A stretch of DNA of 64,000 bases from Diplolepis rosae (taxonomy: Eukaryota; Arthropoda; Insecta; Hymenoptera; Diplolepididae). Under the pieces are notes generated by a model. That model was not told the origin of the DNA. It saw only the letters and a program-made list of their open reading frames with translations, and searched no databases. The first letter of the stretch is position 1; each line of letters starts with the position of its first letter. The position numbers and the translations under genes were made by a program. Below, piece after piece: positions 11,376-22,401 of this stretch. The DNA is taken from positions 3,162,001-3,226,000 of the forward strand of contig JAPYXD010000250.1 of assembly GCA_030998225.1 (NCBI GenBank), written 5' to 3'.

Positions 11376-12165
11376 TTGGACGTGCATTTTTACCCATCAA
11401 ACAAAGATTTTGAAGGTAACTCCGAAATAAATCTGAATATCTCTTTTTCGGGAAATAGGCCAATCAATTATTTCAATTATTTGTGTGATTCTTCTTTGCT
11501 CCAAAAAATTGTAGAGGAGGCGAATCGTTATGCAACTCAAAATCCTATCACTCAATATTCCCACATGAAAGCTTGGTCCCCTGTCACAAAAACAGAATTG
11601 GACAATTTTCTTGGCCTTTCGATTCTAATGGGTCATGCCCAGGAAGGCGATTTGAAAAGTTATAGGTTCACAGATCTTTTGTTACACAATCCAATTTTTG
11701 GTCAAATAATGTCTCGCGATAGATATATTCACATCCTGCGATGTTTACATTTTCATGATAATGAAGAAATCGTAAATCATCCATTGGTGAAAATAAAGTC
11801 AGTATTAGGACGCGTACAAAGTAAATTTTCGCCAATTCTTACTCCAGGGAAAAATCTGTGCATAGATGAAAGTCTATTATTATGGAAAGGTAGGCTTCGA
11901 TTGAAGCCTTGCTGTTTACACTGGTGCAGACACTGATTATCAGAAGTTTGATTTGGGTGTTACTGGCGATGTTGTAGCTCACTTTTTACAACCTTATTTT
12001 TATAAGGGTCATGTTGTATATATAGAGAATTGGTATACATCTCCCACTTTGGCAGAATTTTTACATTATCGTGATACAGTTATGCGTGGCACAGTGAAAG
12101 CAAGCAGAAAGGGAATGCCAAAACTTGAAAGCAAGTTAGTCCGAAGTCCACGTCTACATCGTTGA
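11376..12165 (+). pseudogene. piggyBac-type transposase, broken
   Basis: The first frame (11376-11936) has the piggyBac N-terminal core: DNFLGLSILMGHAQ, SRDRYIHILRCLHFHDN and NLCIDESLLLWKGRL, where the Asp of CIDES is the first catalytic residue. After KGRL about one hundred bases or more of the usual sequence are missing and the frame shifts. The second part reads YTGADTDYQKFDLGVTGDVV and VYIENWYTSPTLAEFL. In the family the second catalytic Asp sits in a DNW(Y/F)TS motif; here it is Glu (IENWYTS). The third Asp region and C-terminal Cys-rich domain are absent. The element cannot move on its own. Confidence 0.85.
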
Positions 12166-12252
12166 TCCTGGTTCATGCTGAGAGCGAATGTCAGAGTATT
12201 TCATGACATCTCCGGAGATGCGGCAGTAGCTTTCTGCGTTTGTGGTAGAGAT

Positions 12253-12640
12253 GAAATTTGACCTCTAAATAGACGTTCTATATAACAAGAGTGCCTGCAA
12301 ATTTTTTTTATGTTTTCTACGTATTTAGTGCATCAAACTACGTACGAAAACCTTCTCAAAACTCGGCTCATACTAGAAATGAAATTTAACCTTGAAATAG
12401 AGATTTTCAAGGTCAAGGGTGTCTGCGGGATTTTTTTTGCGGCCTATTTTTTACGTATTCAGCGCATCAAACTACATACGAAAACCTTCTAAAAACATGG
12501 CTTACGATGGCTCGTATATTAGAAATAAAATTTGACCTTGAATTGGCAATTTTCAAGGTCAAGGGTGTCTGCAAGAATTTTTTAACTATTTTTTTCATAT
12601 CCAGCACGTGAAATTACATAGAAATACCCTCTCAAACCTT
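12253..12640 (+). repeat. Degenerate tandem repeat, about 130-145 bp, three units
   Basis: Units start near 12253, 12381 and 12527 with GAAATTTgACCTtgAAATag. Units two and three share TTTTCAAGGTCAAGGGTGTCTGC, and each unit also has a CATCAAACTACgTACgAAAACC-like block. The third unit decays at its end. It is non-coding. Confidence 0.75.
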
Positions 12641-14007
12641 CATGACAAATAAGACCAATTTTTACATTGCACTTTACGTTGACGCGGGGCTGGTCGATAT
12701 ATCGACCAGCAGTCAGGTAGGGGACTCTACCTGAAATATTCAGTGATTTTATGTATAAATTTTTCATTTTATAAGAGGTCGATTTGTACTGAAATTTTGA
12801 AAGGTTTAAAATTAAATGTTGTTTTTCGGATTAAATCGAAAAACCAACTTAATGTTACACCTTATTGATGTAACTCACAAGTTTAGACATTTTCTTCGCA
12901 TTTCCTGAAAGATAAAATCGAAGAATAGATTAAATTTGATCCAAACATAATTGTAACTTAACTGTCACTTAACAGTGACTTTACATACTTACTCCAGCTT
13001 CGCTAGGGTTAGCAGTCAAAGATTATGAAACTCATATCTATTTTCGTTTATTTTAATTTCAAAATCTTTGTAAAACTCTTTTTCAAGATTGCTTACAATA
13101 AGAGTTGTTTTTTTTTAAGACTAGAAGAGTTTGCAGAAATCGTGAAATCATCTGATCCCTACAATGTTTTACATTTTTGTGTTCGATTTCGACAGCAGAC
13201 CCTTAAAAACAGACGTGATCAAGCCATCATAAATGAGGCAAGCAAAAGGGAGAAAAAAGCAGTGTCGCCTCAAAATCAAATGTATCATTCCGTCGCGATT
13301 CTAATATAGTTAAAGTAATTAAAAGTAAAAAAAGCGGGAAGGTGAGTGACTCGAATCGGCCAAGTCCAGAGTGACTAGAATGAAACGAAATATACAGTAA
13401 AATTTATTTATGCCTTTATGTTTCCCGTCGAGTGTTCCCAGGATTATTTACTTTGAAAACGGATCACAGGGAGTACACTAGAAAAATTAAAGGTCATTTA
13501 ATAAACCTATCGCGAACTATTGTCCAATAATATGTTGGCCTCATTCAAGCGAATGCGGAAAATTTGGTTCTTTTTGAATGGTTTTTGGAAAAAATCGCTC
13601 TTCCCCTACACAGTGTTTTATAACGATAGTGTATTGTCATAAAGCAAATGTATGCGTCACTATAATTGAATTTACTGCCGTTGTAAAAACATTACAACAC
13701 CTTTATCATTAGATCTATATATCAATAGTTGAATGACAAATATCAGTGGAACTGATAGTACGTTCATTTTCAGTATAGTTGTTGCAACGTTACAGTTGTA
13801 TTTACAGCGATTGTGACTGGAATCGCAGCAAACTGCTTTCCTTCGATTACAACGACCGCATTTTTTGTCGACATCGAATGCTTCCCGCATAACATGATGA
13901 TTCGGCAAATCAAGTAACGGAGCTTTCACTGGCTCGTTGAAATAAAACCACCTATCGACCCTATTTAACTTTTCTTTGTTGTTATGAAACTTAAATTCTA
14001 GAATTAT
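12641..14007. other. No recognised gene; two unassigned frames
   Basis: A plus-strand frame at 13025-13309 ends in a basic stretch (RQQTLKNRRDQAIINEASKREKK). A minus-strand frame at 13929-13672 has a Cys cluster (KKCGRCNRRKAVCC ... NRCKYNC) that could be a remnant zinc-binding domain. Neither is long or distinctive enough to name. Confidence 0.35.
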
Positions 14008-14089
14008 TTATTATTATTATTATTTGTAACTGTAGCTGGGACTCGAAAGGGCCCCTGATGCTTGGGTGTTCCCGTTGCATCACTAACTA

Positions 14090-14846
14090 AAGGGTTTCCC
14101 AATAAGGGTGATATGTTTTGAAATTGAAAAAAAACACTGAATATTCATTCGGAATTGATCGAAATCTTTTTTATTATATTGGATATTCTATGCCATTTAT
14201 GATTTAAACAATATATCGGCCAAATGTCCCCCGAGACTTGAGCCAAAAATGCGCCTCATCAGAAAAGATGATTTTTTGATGAAAATTGGGATCATTTTCA
14301 ATTGATTCCAGAGCCCAATCCGCGAACTCCCGATGCAAACGATGGTCATTAGGCTTCAGTTCTTGGGGCAGAATCATCTTATAGGGATGCAGGCCAAGAT
14401 CCAATCGCAAAATACGCCAGGTAGTCATCCTGGACAGGCCCAATTCCTGAGATCGGCGTGGCACGGACAATTCACGGTTTTCCTCCATACTGGCCTGTAC
14501 GGCCGCTATATTCTGTGTAGAACGTGCGGTACGCATACGATTTTTAGGCTTAGTATCCAATAGAGTAAATTCACTCTCCAACTTATCGATTATTCGACGA
14601 ATTGAGAGCGCGGATGGAGCAGAATGACGACCATATTTTGCACGATATGCTCTTTGAACACCGACAAAACTTCTTGAATTTTGATAAAATAATTGGACAA
14701 TTTCCAAACGTTGTGGAAGCGTGAAACTACTCATGATTAAATGGCAAACCTTACTGATGACAACTGACAGCAGACGTCAAAAATTTCAGTTCAAATGAGC
14801 CCGATAGGGACATTCAAAATCATATCACCCCTATTGGGAAACCCTT
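14090..14846 (-). mobile_element. Tc1/mariner-type non-autonomous element T1, copy 1
   Basis: The ends are inverted repeats beginning AAGGGTTTCCCAATA on the left and the reverse complement AAGGGTTTCCCAATAG on the right, flanked by TA at 14088-14089 and 14847-14848. The length is 757 bp, identical to the copy at 35488-36244. It contains one 176-codon frame. The TA duplication and the protein place it in the Tc1/mariner superfamily. Confidence 0.9.
14204..14734 (-). CDS. Truncated Tc1/mariner-type transposase, 176 aa (copy 1)
   Basis: Residues 1-60 form a helix-turn-helix DNA-binding region (SSFTLPQRLEIVQLFYQNSRS onward). A second predicted helical unit follows, with LGLSRMTTWRILRLDLGLHPYK. 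Near the end IIFSDEAHFWLKS contains the first catalytic Asp. The frame stops at GRYIV, so the second Asp and the last acidic residue are absent. It should bind its own termini but cannot cleave. The frame is intact in both copies. Such truncated proteins can act as transposition repressors, which is inference here. Confidence 0.8.
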   Translation of the reverse strand: MSSFTLPQRLEIVQLFYQNSRSFVGVQRAYRAKYGRHSAPSALSIRRIIDKLESEFTLLDTKPKNRMRTARSTQNIAAVQASMEENRELSVPRRSQELGLSRMTTWRILRLDLGLHPYKMILPQELKPNDHRLHREFADWALESIENDPNFHQKIIFSDEAHFWLKSRGTFGRYIV

Positions 14847-15026
14847 TATAAGCTCAGGCGCGACCCCACAGCCTGTGCCACAGGGCAAGGACTTGGGACA
14901 CGCTGTTGGTATGAATCACGGCTACGTCTATGTAGAAGTAGCCAGTGAGAATCTGGCGTTTGTCCCTAATTGCTGGACAATCGCAAAGTATATGGGTGGA
15001 AGTTTCGTAGTTTTCCCACATAATCG

Positions 15027-15602
15027 TCAAAGTGGACTTTCTGCAAGCCCTATCTTATGTCTGTGATAAGATCGTTTGGGGTTCAGATGCTCCCCCATAA
15101 GGGTTTTGGCTTGCTTACATGCCGTAGCCGTGTACCACTCTTCCTGGTGTTTCTCGGCCAGCCACTTGGTAATGTCTTCTGTGACCGATCTATTTGAAAT
15201 ATCTATTACTGGTTCTAGACCAATTGGGTTTTGTTTTGTCGCTAGCTTGACTAATCTATCCGCTGTTTCGTTGCCCTTAATACCCATGTGTCCAGGGGTC
15301 CAGAGAACCGCGACTTGGTTGTCTTCCGCTGGTTTGTTTAATGCTTCGTAGCATTCCCAGACCAGCGTTGAAGTAGTTACTGACTCACCTAGTGTCGTGA
15401 TGCCCGCTCTATCTGAGCCGATGCAGATGTTCCTAGCGTGGTCATAATTCCGTGCTTTGCATGTGCACTGGAGTATGGCCGCAATTTTGGTGTGAAGAAC
15501 TGTGGAGTGTGGTCCCAACGGGACCACGAGGCTCGTGTCGCTATTCTTCCCATAGACACCAGCCTCTGAGCCCTCCCTGTTTTTGGATCCGTCTGCAAAC
15601 GA
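15027..15602 (-). pseudogene. LINE RNase H domain
   Basis: The order FADGSKNREGSEAGVYG, STVLHTKIAAIL, ICIGSDRAGITTL, VAVLWTPGHMGIKGNETADRL is a complete LINE-type RNase H, which removes RNA from RNA-DNA hybrids. The Asp residues of ADGS, GSDR and TADR are present. The catalytic Glu expected in the LHxE position is Lys (LHTKIAAI), which should abolish activity. The C-terminal end keeps the start of a zinc-finger-type linker (HRHKIGLAESPL), then a stop. Confidence 0.85.
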
Positions 15603-15639
15603 GTTTGCACGAGCCGCAGCTTCCTCTTCTGAAACCCAG

Positions 15640-16051
15640 TGAGCCTCTTCTTATCAGAGGATGCCACAGCAGTTGCCTGATGGTTTCCATACTCTTTTAT
15701 CGCAATTTGCCGAGAGACCACATTAGTATCCGACCCAGAAATGCCAGGACCAGCAGCCACCGTCGGCATTTTCGATTCTGTTGGGGCGGGTTGCAAGGGT
15801 GGATTTGTGCTAGACCTTTGCAAACCCAGCTCTGCATCTACGCCAGCTCCCGCCTCTCCGACCCTGCTATTCATATTTTCATTTAGATTTCTGGAATTTA
15901 TTTTCATTCCACGACAAGCTACGGAAATATTTGGTCTGATCCTGCAGAGCCCCGCTTGCAGGGTTAACGCTAAGTATTCGGAAAGGTCGCAAGGTGTTCC
16001 GGAGGCAACGTGCAAGGCACCCTGTTTTACCACGGGTGTCAAGAGAGCCAA
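15640..16051 (-). pseudogene. LINE ORF1-like fragment
   Basis: The frame is rich in Ser, Thr, Pro, Gly and Arg and ends with SSDKKRLTGFQKRKLRLVQ, a motif resembling the basic LTGxQ(R/K)RKLR segment in ORF1 proteins of I/Jockey LINEs. It runs out of frame into the RNase H domain at the deletion junction. Function would be RNA binding in the LINE particle. Confidence 0.5.
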
Positions 16052-16100
16052 TGGGCACGGTTGCGTACACCCTGGTTCAGTAGGAGCCGTTCCTTGGTCG

Positions 16101-16231
16101 CAACGCTAGCCAAGGACCGGGACCGCCCCCGACCCTATCCATTCGCACGAGGAAACCCGTTTATAGAGATCCTTTATTCACTCCAGGACGCCCATTTCTG
16201 GGGATCCTGCATTCGCCCAGGAGAGCCCGTT
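16101..16231. other. 5' flank of the I-like LINE
   Basis: GC-richer sequence with repeated CCCGTTTAtAGAGaTCC and CGCCCAGGAGAGCCCGTT words is probably the 5' untranslated part of the LINE. No coding signal is visible. Confidence 0.35.
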
Positions 16232-16329
16232 CATTTGAAATCTTTCTGTGGAAAAAATACGCTTTCAAGACCTGGGCTCGAATCCTAGCGCAGTCGAAAG
16301 CGTCTTTTTTCCCACGGAAAGATTTCGAA
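16232..16329. repeat. Hairpin with tRNA T-arm-like loop
   Basis: The arms 16232-16266 and 16295-16329 are nearly perfect reverse complements of about 35 nt (GAAATCTTTCTGTGG against CCACGGAAAGATTTC, and TACGCTTTC against GAAAGCGT). The 28-nt loop holds CTGGGCTCGAATCCTAG, which can form a 5-bp T-stem with a seven-base loop and resembles a pol III B box. No A box is seen. Confidence 0.65.
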
Positions 16330-16765
16330 TTTTTGAAAATTCAAAAAAACATTTATACATGTCCAAAATGTATAGAAGATAAAAGTAATATGTCTTGAGC
16401 TTGAAAATCTTGTCTTAATGCGATAATGCCTTTATAATTTTGTTTGAATGAAAAGAAAATTGGAAAACGTGATATACTTTCGCCTACTTTGCTTTTAAAA
16501 AAGATATCTATTCATGCCGCGCGACAAAACTTGAACATCAAAAATTATCGCATCTTGGAAAAATATTGTGTTTTTAGATTTTAAGCAGACAATTTGTTAC
16601 CAACTTACTCCACGGGCATTGTTTAACATCAAGGATGACCAAATAAGTCTTTTAGCGTCCTTTTATTGCACGAGGAACGCATTATATTCAATTTTATAAT
16701 TTGAGCTCCGTGACCTAAACCACGGATTGCGATTTTCTTCCCAAAATCAGTAAGGGTACAAAGAA
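16330..16765. other. AT-rich stretch, nothing recognised
   Basis: No coding or repeat signal that I can support. Confidence 0.35.
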
Positions 16766-17912
16766 CATAGCCGGGTTTCCATGTTGAAAGTGCACCCAAA
16801 CCAAATGTAGCTTTGCATTAACCATATCAAAATACATGACAAGAAATGAGTTTTCAGAAATTTGCAGGTCCGCAGTCGCCATATTTAATGAGGAATGATA
16901 GATGTTGCAATTTTTGTTTTTTGACTTTTACAGCCAAACTATTTATTCTAAAATTCTGAAGAAATTCACACTGCTACTTGTCATTACTATACATCATTAT
17001 ACATTTTTTGCATGCGATTTTTTTGCAGTAAAATTCAGAGTGCAATTCTGATTTGTTCTCTAAATATTAGTCATTAACAAAGGTTTTTAACGTAATTTTT
17101 TCAAATTTTTGCGGGGGGTGGGCGGGGGTTAAAAAAATTAAAAACATATAAAATCAGCCTTTTGCGTTCAAATGTCCAATCTACAATAATTCAAGTCACA
17201 TAAAATGGTAAACGTTCTATTTGTATACACATTTTATTCTTAATAAGGTTCGCGAAAAATTTTTGCGAAAACTAATTGAACAGAGTGTCGAATGGAAAAA
17301 TTATACAGAAAACACAACATGAAGAATAATAGAAAGTGAAAAAAATACATTGTAATGAAATACTGTAAACTTGATAAGGTAATAAATTAATTTTTTAGCA
17401 GAAATTCATCTTTTATTTATTTTTGCAAACCTAATTAAGAATAAAATGTGTATACAAATAGAATGTTTACCATTTTATGTGCCTTGAAATATTGTAGACT
17501 GGAAATTTGAACGCAAAAGGCTGATTTTATATATTTTAAATTTTTTTAACCCCCGTCCAACCCCCGCAAAAATTTGAAAAAATTACGTTAAACACCTTTG
17601 TTAATGACTAATATTTAGAGAACAAATCAGAATTGCGCCGTGAATTTTAATGCGAAAAAATCGCAAGCAAAAAATTTATAATGATGTATAGTAATGACAA
17701 GTAGCAGTGTGAATTTTTTCAGAATTTTAGAATAAATAGTTTGGCTGTAAAAGTCAAAAAACAAAAATTGCAATATCTATCATTCCTCATTAAATATGGC
17801 GGCTGTGGACCAGCAAATTTCTGAAAACTCATTTCTTGTCAAGTATTTTGATATGGTTAATACAAAGCTTCATTTGGTTTGGGGGCACTTTCAACATGGA
17901 AACCCGGCTATG
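16766..17912. repeat. Long inverted repeat, arms about 490 bp, loop about 160 bp
   Basis: The left arm 16766-17260 and right arm 17421-17912 are reverse complements at high identity along their full length (outer ends CATAGCCGGGTTTCCATG and CATGGAAACCCGGCTATG). Only scattered substitutions and one-base changes are visible. No transposase is encoded and no short terminal repeat is distinct from the arms. It may be a foldback/MITE or a head-to-head duplication. Transcripts would fold into a long double-stranded RNA. Confidence 0.9.
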
Positions 17913-20900
17913 CCCTTTTAATGCAAATTGGCTCTCTATTGCATTGATGATAGAGGATATAGACAGAATTTGAATAGTTTCCCTGAAAACATGAAACAAT
18001 TTCGAAATTCGACGTTGACGCATTTATTTGTAATAAAAATTACCTCATTTGACGTATTTAATCGCGTTGACGTATTTCAAGTAATTGTATTTATCAATTT
18101 TAATTATAGATTTTCAACATTTATATTTGTAATCTATTAACTAATGGAATTATTTTTGTTATGGCTGAAAACATTTTTTAATACACATCAAAACAATATA
18201 CAGAGGTTATGCTATACGTATACATATGAATGCGATTGAAATTAACTATTCGATCGCGTTGACATATTCCAAGTAAAAGTAGGTTTCTATTTTAATATTT
18301 GGTCATTAACTTTTATAATTGTAATAATACTAATAATCATTACAAAGAATCATAATGCTTGAGTGACAAGTATATTAATAAAATGATTCGAGCAAGTTTG
18401 AATTTGCCGCCTGTATACTGATAAGGTAGATTCTATGCTGTGGGCAAGTCTATACGGTAGTTTGATGTAAAGTCTGAACATTTTTTCCTGACCATTTACT
18501 CTGAAAAAAAATCTAATTCTCTCTGATGATGATCAGGAAGGACGAACGAACGTATTCATTAATTGAGAAAAATACAAATGGACCTCTATTGAGAGGCGTA
18601 CTGGCTGTAATAAAAAATGACGAGGGAAATTCCATCGGCCTGTTATTGAAAAGAGGTTAGGAAGCAATATTTTTGTGTAAGTTTGGCTTGGTAGTTAGTC
18701 GCTACTCCCCTCACCTCCGGCCAACTACCGATGGCCAAGATTTACGTCTGCAAACTCTCTCGGTATGCAGTAGTGATGTTCTACAGTAGGATGTGAAACG
18801 ATATCTTTATAAAAATTTGATTCTCCTGTAATCTTTGTCATGCTAATTTCGTCAGTATCACAGAGGGATTTATAACTGAAAACATATTTGATATCACTGT
18901 TAGATTTTTGCAATAAACAAATATCATCCTGCGGCTTTCAATTTGTACAATCGGATGTTTTGATTTGAGCGTAAACTAATAAATACTTTGACGAACTCTC
19001 GAAAAGTTTAGTATTGGGATTGTTGTTGTATGAAGCTTGGTATCTAAATGCAGAAAAAAAAATTCTAAATGCTCTTGAGACAGTTTGACGGTATGTTTGT
19101 GCTGTAAAGGCGAATTCTGTATCGCAAAACATTTTCTGAATATTTCAATTGAATTTCCCATAGTGACAATAAGACCAAGAAATCCTATTCGACGTTTTGA
19201 CTACAATATGAGCCAAGGAATGCAATAAGGGCATTGGCGCTCGAAAACGCTGGAAAACGCAGTTCAAATTAAAATTGAGGTAGTTTCGCATCGGTACGTA
19301 AAATATTAAAAGCTTCAGCCACATTGGTACTTAGTGATTGTGTAGCTAGCTTAACTTTCATTTTTTCTTATTGCCAGTTTGAATATCTTTTTCTTATTTT
19401 GGTAACTACATCAAGACCATACAAGATTTAAACTTTAAATAATTCTTCAAAATGATGCCATTGATTTAAATTTCCAGTTCCGTCGTACAATACTTTTTAT
19501 CACCTAAAGTGTTCCTTATTAATTTAATAGCATGGCACGCATCAATTACACAGCCACACAAAAAAGAAAAGTATCTTGATCTGAGGGCGAGGCACATATA
19601 CTCCTATGTATTTTGGCGTGATGAATCTGAATCCGCCATCAGAATCGACCCAACTGGTCTTGGTTTGCCCCTAACCTTAGAAAACACGTTAAAATTGTTA
19701 AAATGGCCCGATTTGCTTGTATAAAATCGAATTTGAAACATATTGAAACATTTTTGGGGTCGTTGAGTCTAATGAGACTATTTTACGAGCTAATCAGGTG
19801 AAAATTCACCCGTAAGCTCGAAACCTTTGAACCTAACCTCGAAGAGTCCCCCAAATTTCCCAATTACCTAATTCTTTAGTCGGAAAGAGGAACCTAAGCT
19901 TGAAAATGATATAAAAATGAAATTTAAATTCCAATTTGGAAATTTTGAGCTCCACCAGATTTCGTTTTATCTTTAGCCTCAAAAAATGCTCGAAAATCTA
20001 TAAATATGAACAGTTTCATCATTGTCAAATCGAATAGGACCACAGTTTTCTACGTTTTTGGGCCCGATTAATCCGATTCTGCTACGCATTCGACTTAACT
20101 AGATTGTACAATCAAATTGCAACCTCAACACTGTCAAACATAATCTTAAAGAATACTTCAAATCCATGGATATGACATTTGTTATGCATTGAAAATGAGA
20201 ACCCCTATTTTTGACTACGGATTTGAAAAGAGCGGGAGATTTCACGTCAAAAATGACCTGTGGAAAAATGGTTTTTGTGACCTTGGAAAGGTAAAAAATT
20301 AAGGTCCAATCTGTGAGAAACACCAGATGCCTTTTTTCTGAAATTTCTTCGTATTTCGGGGTAAACAAATGTTCAAGATGCTTCACAAAAGTCGATGAAA
20401 TTTTAAGGTGTACATCACCTAGAGCATCATGACCTTCAGGTCAATTTGCAAGATGACATGAAGGTCAAGACGATTTTTCTTACATTGAACTCTGTGTCCG
20501 GATAAATTATTTTTGTAGATTTCAGGCTGAGGATTGTTTTCAAAACACCCCCCCCCCCCCCCAAATACACCCAGACAGTAAAAATCATTTTGGATAAGAT
20601 GTAAAGACTGTGACAATGTAGTTACAAAAGTGACAATCTTGATAATGTCACTTCTCTGTGACTAGTTACAAAAAAAGACACTTTGTCCTTACTTTTAGCG
20701 TTGCCCAGAAACAACGGCGTGCATGTAGTAAGTTCTGTTCCCCTTGGGGTGCTTTCTTGTCGTAAGTTCCCCTTGCGTCTCACGTTTCAGGTGGTTGATT
20801 AACTGTTCGAAGTGCTCTCTATTAGCTTGAAGACACAAACCATAATATTTCATCGACTTTCATACATAGAAAAAAAACGCCTCTGGAGATTTAATTGATG

Positions 20901-21310
20901 GTACATATATAGGTCTCCTGAAATTTTTTTCCATATTTCAATCGCTCAAAATACCATCTCAGTACGGTTTTATTATGACGTCATGTCGCTCTTCCAAGTA
21001 ATTAATTAATTATTTCAAAGGAACTTTTTTGTTATTTAACAAATCGTTGAGTAAAGAATTGATCAAATTATAAGTCTAACCCTCAGAAATTTTTAAAATG
21101 CTCGTGTTAAAAAATTAATTTTATGTTTGTTCTGAAGAAATTTTTTTAAAAATTGCACCTTACTGATATTAACCAAATCTCCAAAATTTACTTCTCTTTG
21201 TTCTCCTTACGTACTTCGTAGTGTGAGATTCTTATTCGTATGAATTTTACCAATGATAAATTTATAATTTATAATGAATTATACGTCTCAGGAGTATTGT
21301 GAAATCCTAA
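17913..21310. other. 3.4 kb without a recognised gene
   Basis: Several 60-95 codon frames on either strand have no motif I can name. A poly-C run lies at about 20551-20562. The stretch around 20390-20490 repeats AAGGTCA-type words. ACTTTGTCCTT and similar pieces near 20600-20720 suggest decayed repeats. I find no exon or transposase. Confidence 0.4.
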
Positions 21311-21584
21311 TACGAGGGCTGTTCAATAAGTCCGTGACTTCTCGAAAGATGGTGCTGTTGTCGTAAATATGTTACTACTCTAGGAGAATACCATCTAATA
21401 TCAGTGCGTATACGAAGTTTCAAGTCAGTACGTTGATTACACAATTTTTTACAGCTAGCTGAATTTAGTTTTTCATTGTTGAAACAAAACCATGGAAAAT
21501 AGCGAGTTTTGCCAGGCTCAATCCACATTTTCAACTGATCTTTAGTTTCTGGTGTATAATAATGAATCTACGTTTCATCAACAG

Positions 21585-21854
21585 TTACATAACTTCACGA
21601 AAATTTCCTTGAATTAAGTTGAAACATGCCCAAACATTGTTCAGACGTAAACACACGAACCCGCGCTTGTGTTCGGCTGTGAGCAAACGTGGCACCCATC
21701 TTGCAGAAAGCTTCCTCATGCCCAAACATTCATGTAAAATGTACCATACGCGTCCCACTGATATGTTTACAGTCACACAAATCTCACGCACTTTCAATCG
21801 AAGATCGTTGAGTACGATATCGTGGATCTTATCGATCATTTCTTGAGAAACCAC
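21585..21854 (-). pseudogene. mariner transposase N-terminal fragment
   Basis: The frame reads EMIDKIHDIVLNDLRLKVREI, ISVGRVWYILHECLGMRKLSARWVPRLL, the second helix-turn-helix and linker of mariner transposases. After GNFREVM it breaks; LKMWIEPGK and FCFNNEKLN follow in other frames, from the region around the first catalytic Asp. The rest is deleted. Confidence 0.85.
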
Positions 21855-22401
21855 CTCTTTTTGACGGCCAGGACGCTCAGCATCACTTGTGCTAATACGG
21901 CCGCAACGAAATTGTTTTGTTTTAGCAATGAAAAACTAAATTCAGCTGGCTGTAAAAAAATTTCTAATCAACGTACTGACTTGAAACTCTGTATACACAT
22001 TGATATTAATTGATATTCTCTAGAAGTAGTAACATATATTTTTTTTTTCTTTTGTGAGGAGGAAAAATAGGGAAATTTTTTATAGACGTTGTACAGGACT
22101 CTCCTAGGACGGGTCTAGGCATACCTGTTAAAACCAAAAAACCCCCTTTCATGAACCAATACACCGCCCGCGGAACCGCCTTTCGGCTTTAAACTTCACG
22201 GGCGGTTGGTTCCAGCTTAAAGTCGCACACGACTCTTCCGTCATCCGTTCGCCCGGAACTCCCATCCGCGGCCACTCCCGTTAGGCAGACGAACTGGCCG
22301 CGCCAGCCAGGGGAGGAATAAAGCGAATCCGCCCCCAAACGACGCGGACGGTCAAGTCCGCCCAGGACGCAGGACCGCGGGTGCAGGCCCCGAAGCGATT
22401 T

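Larger units (their letters stand above)
14008..16100 (-). mobile_element. I-like LINE, internally deleted, interrupted by a MITE
   Basis: The minus-strand 3' end is an (AAT)n tail at about 14008-14027, typical of I-superfamily LINEs. Upstream lie a 3' untranslated region split by the MITE at 14090-14846, an RNase H domain (15602-15027) and an ORF1-like piece (16051-15640). Endonuclease and RT are missing, so ORF1 has been joined to RNase H by a large deletion near 15600-15640. Confidence 0.75.

Noticed and set aside
15452..16109. Plus-strand frames of up to 144 codons
   Set aside because: They lie antisense to the LINE RNase H and ORF1, whose motifs are clear on the minus strand.
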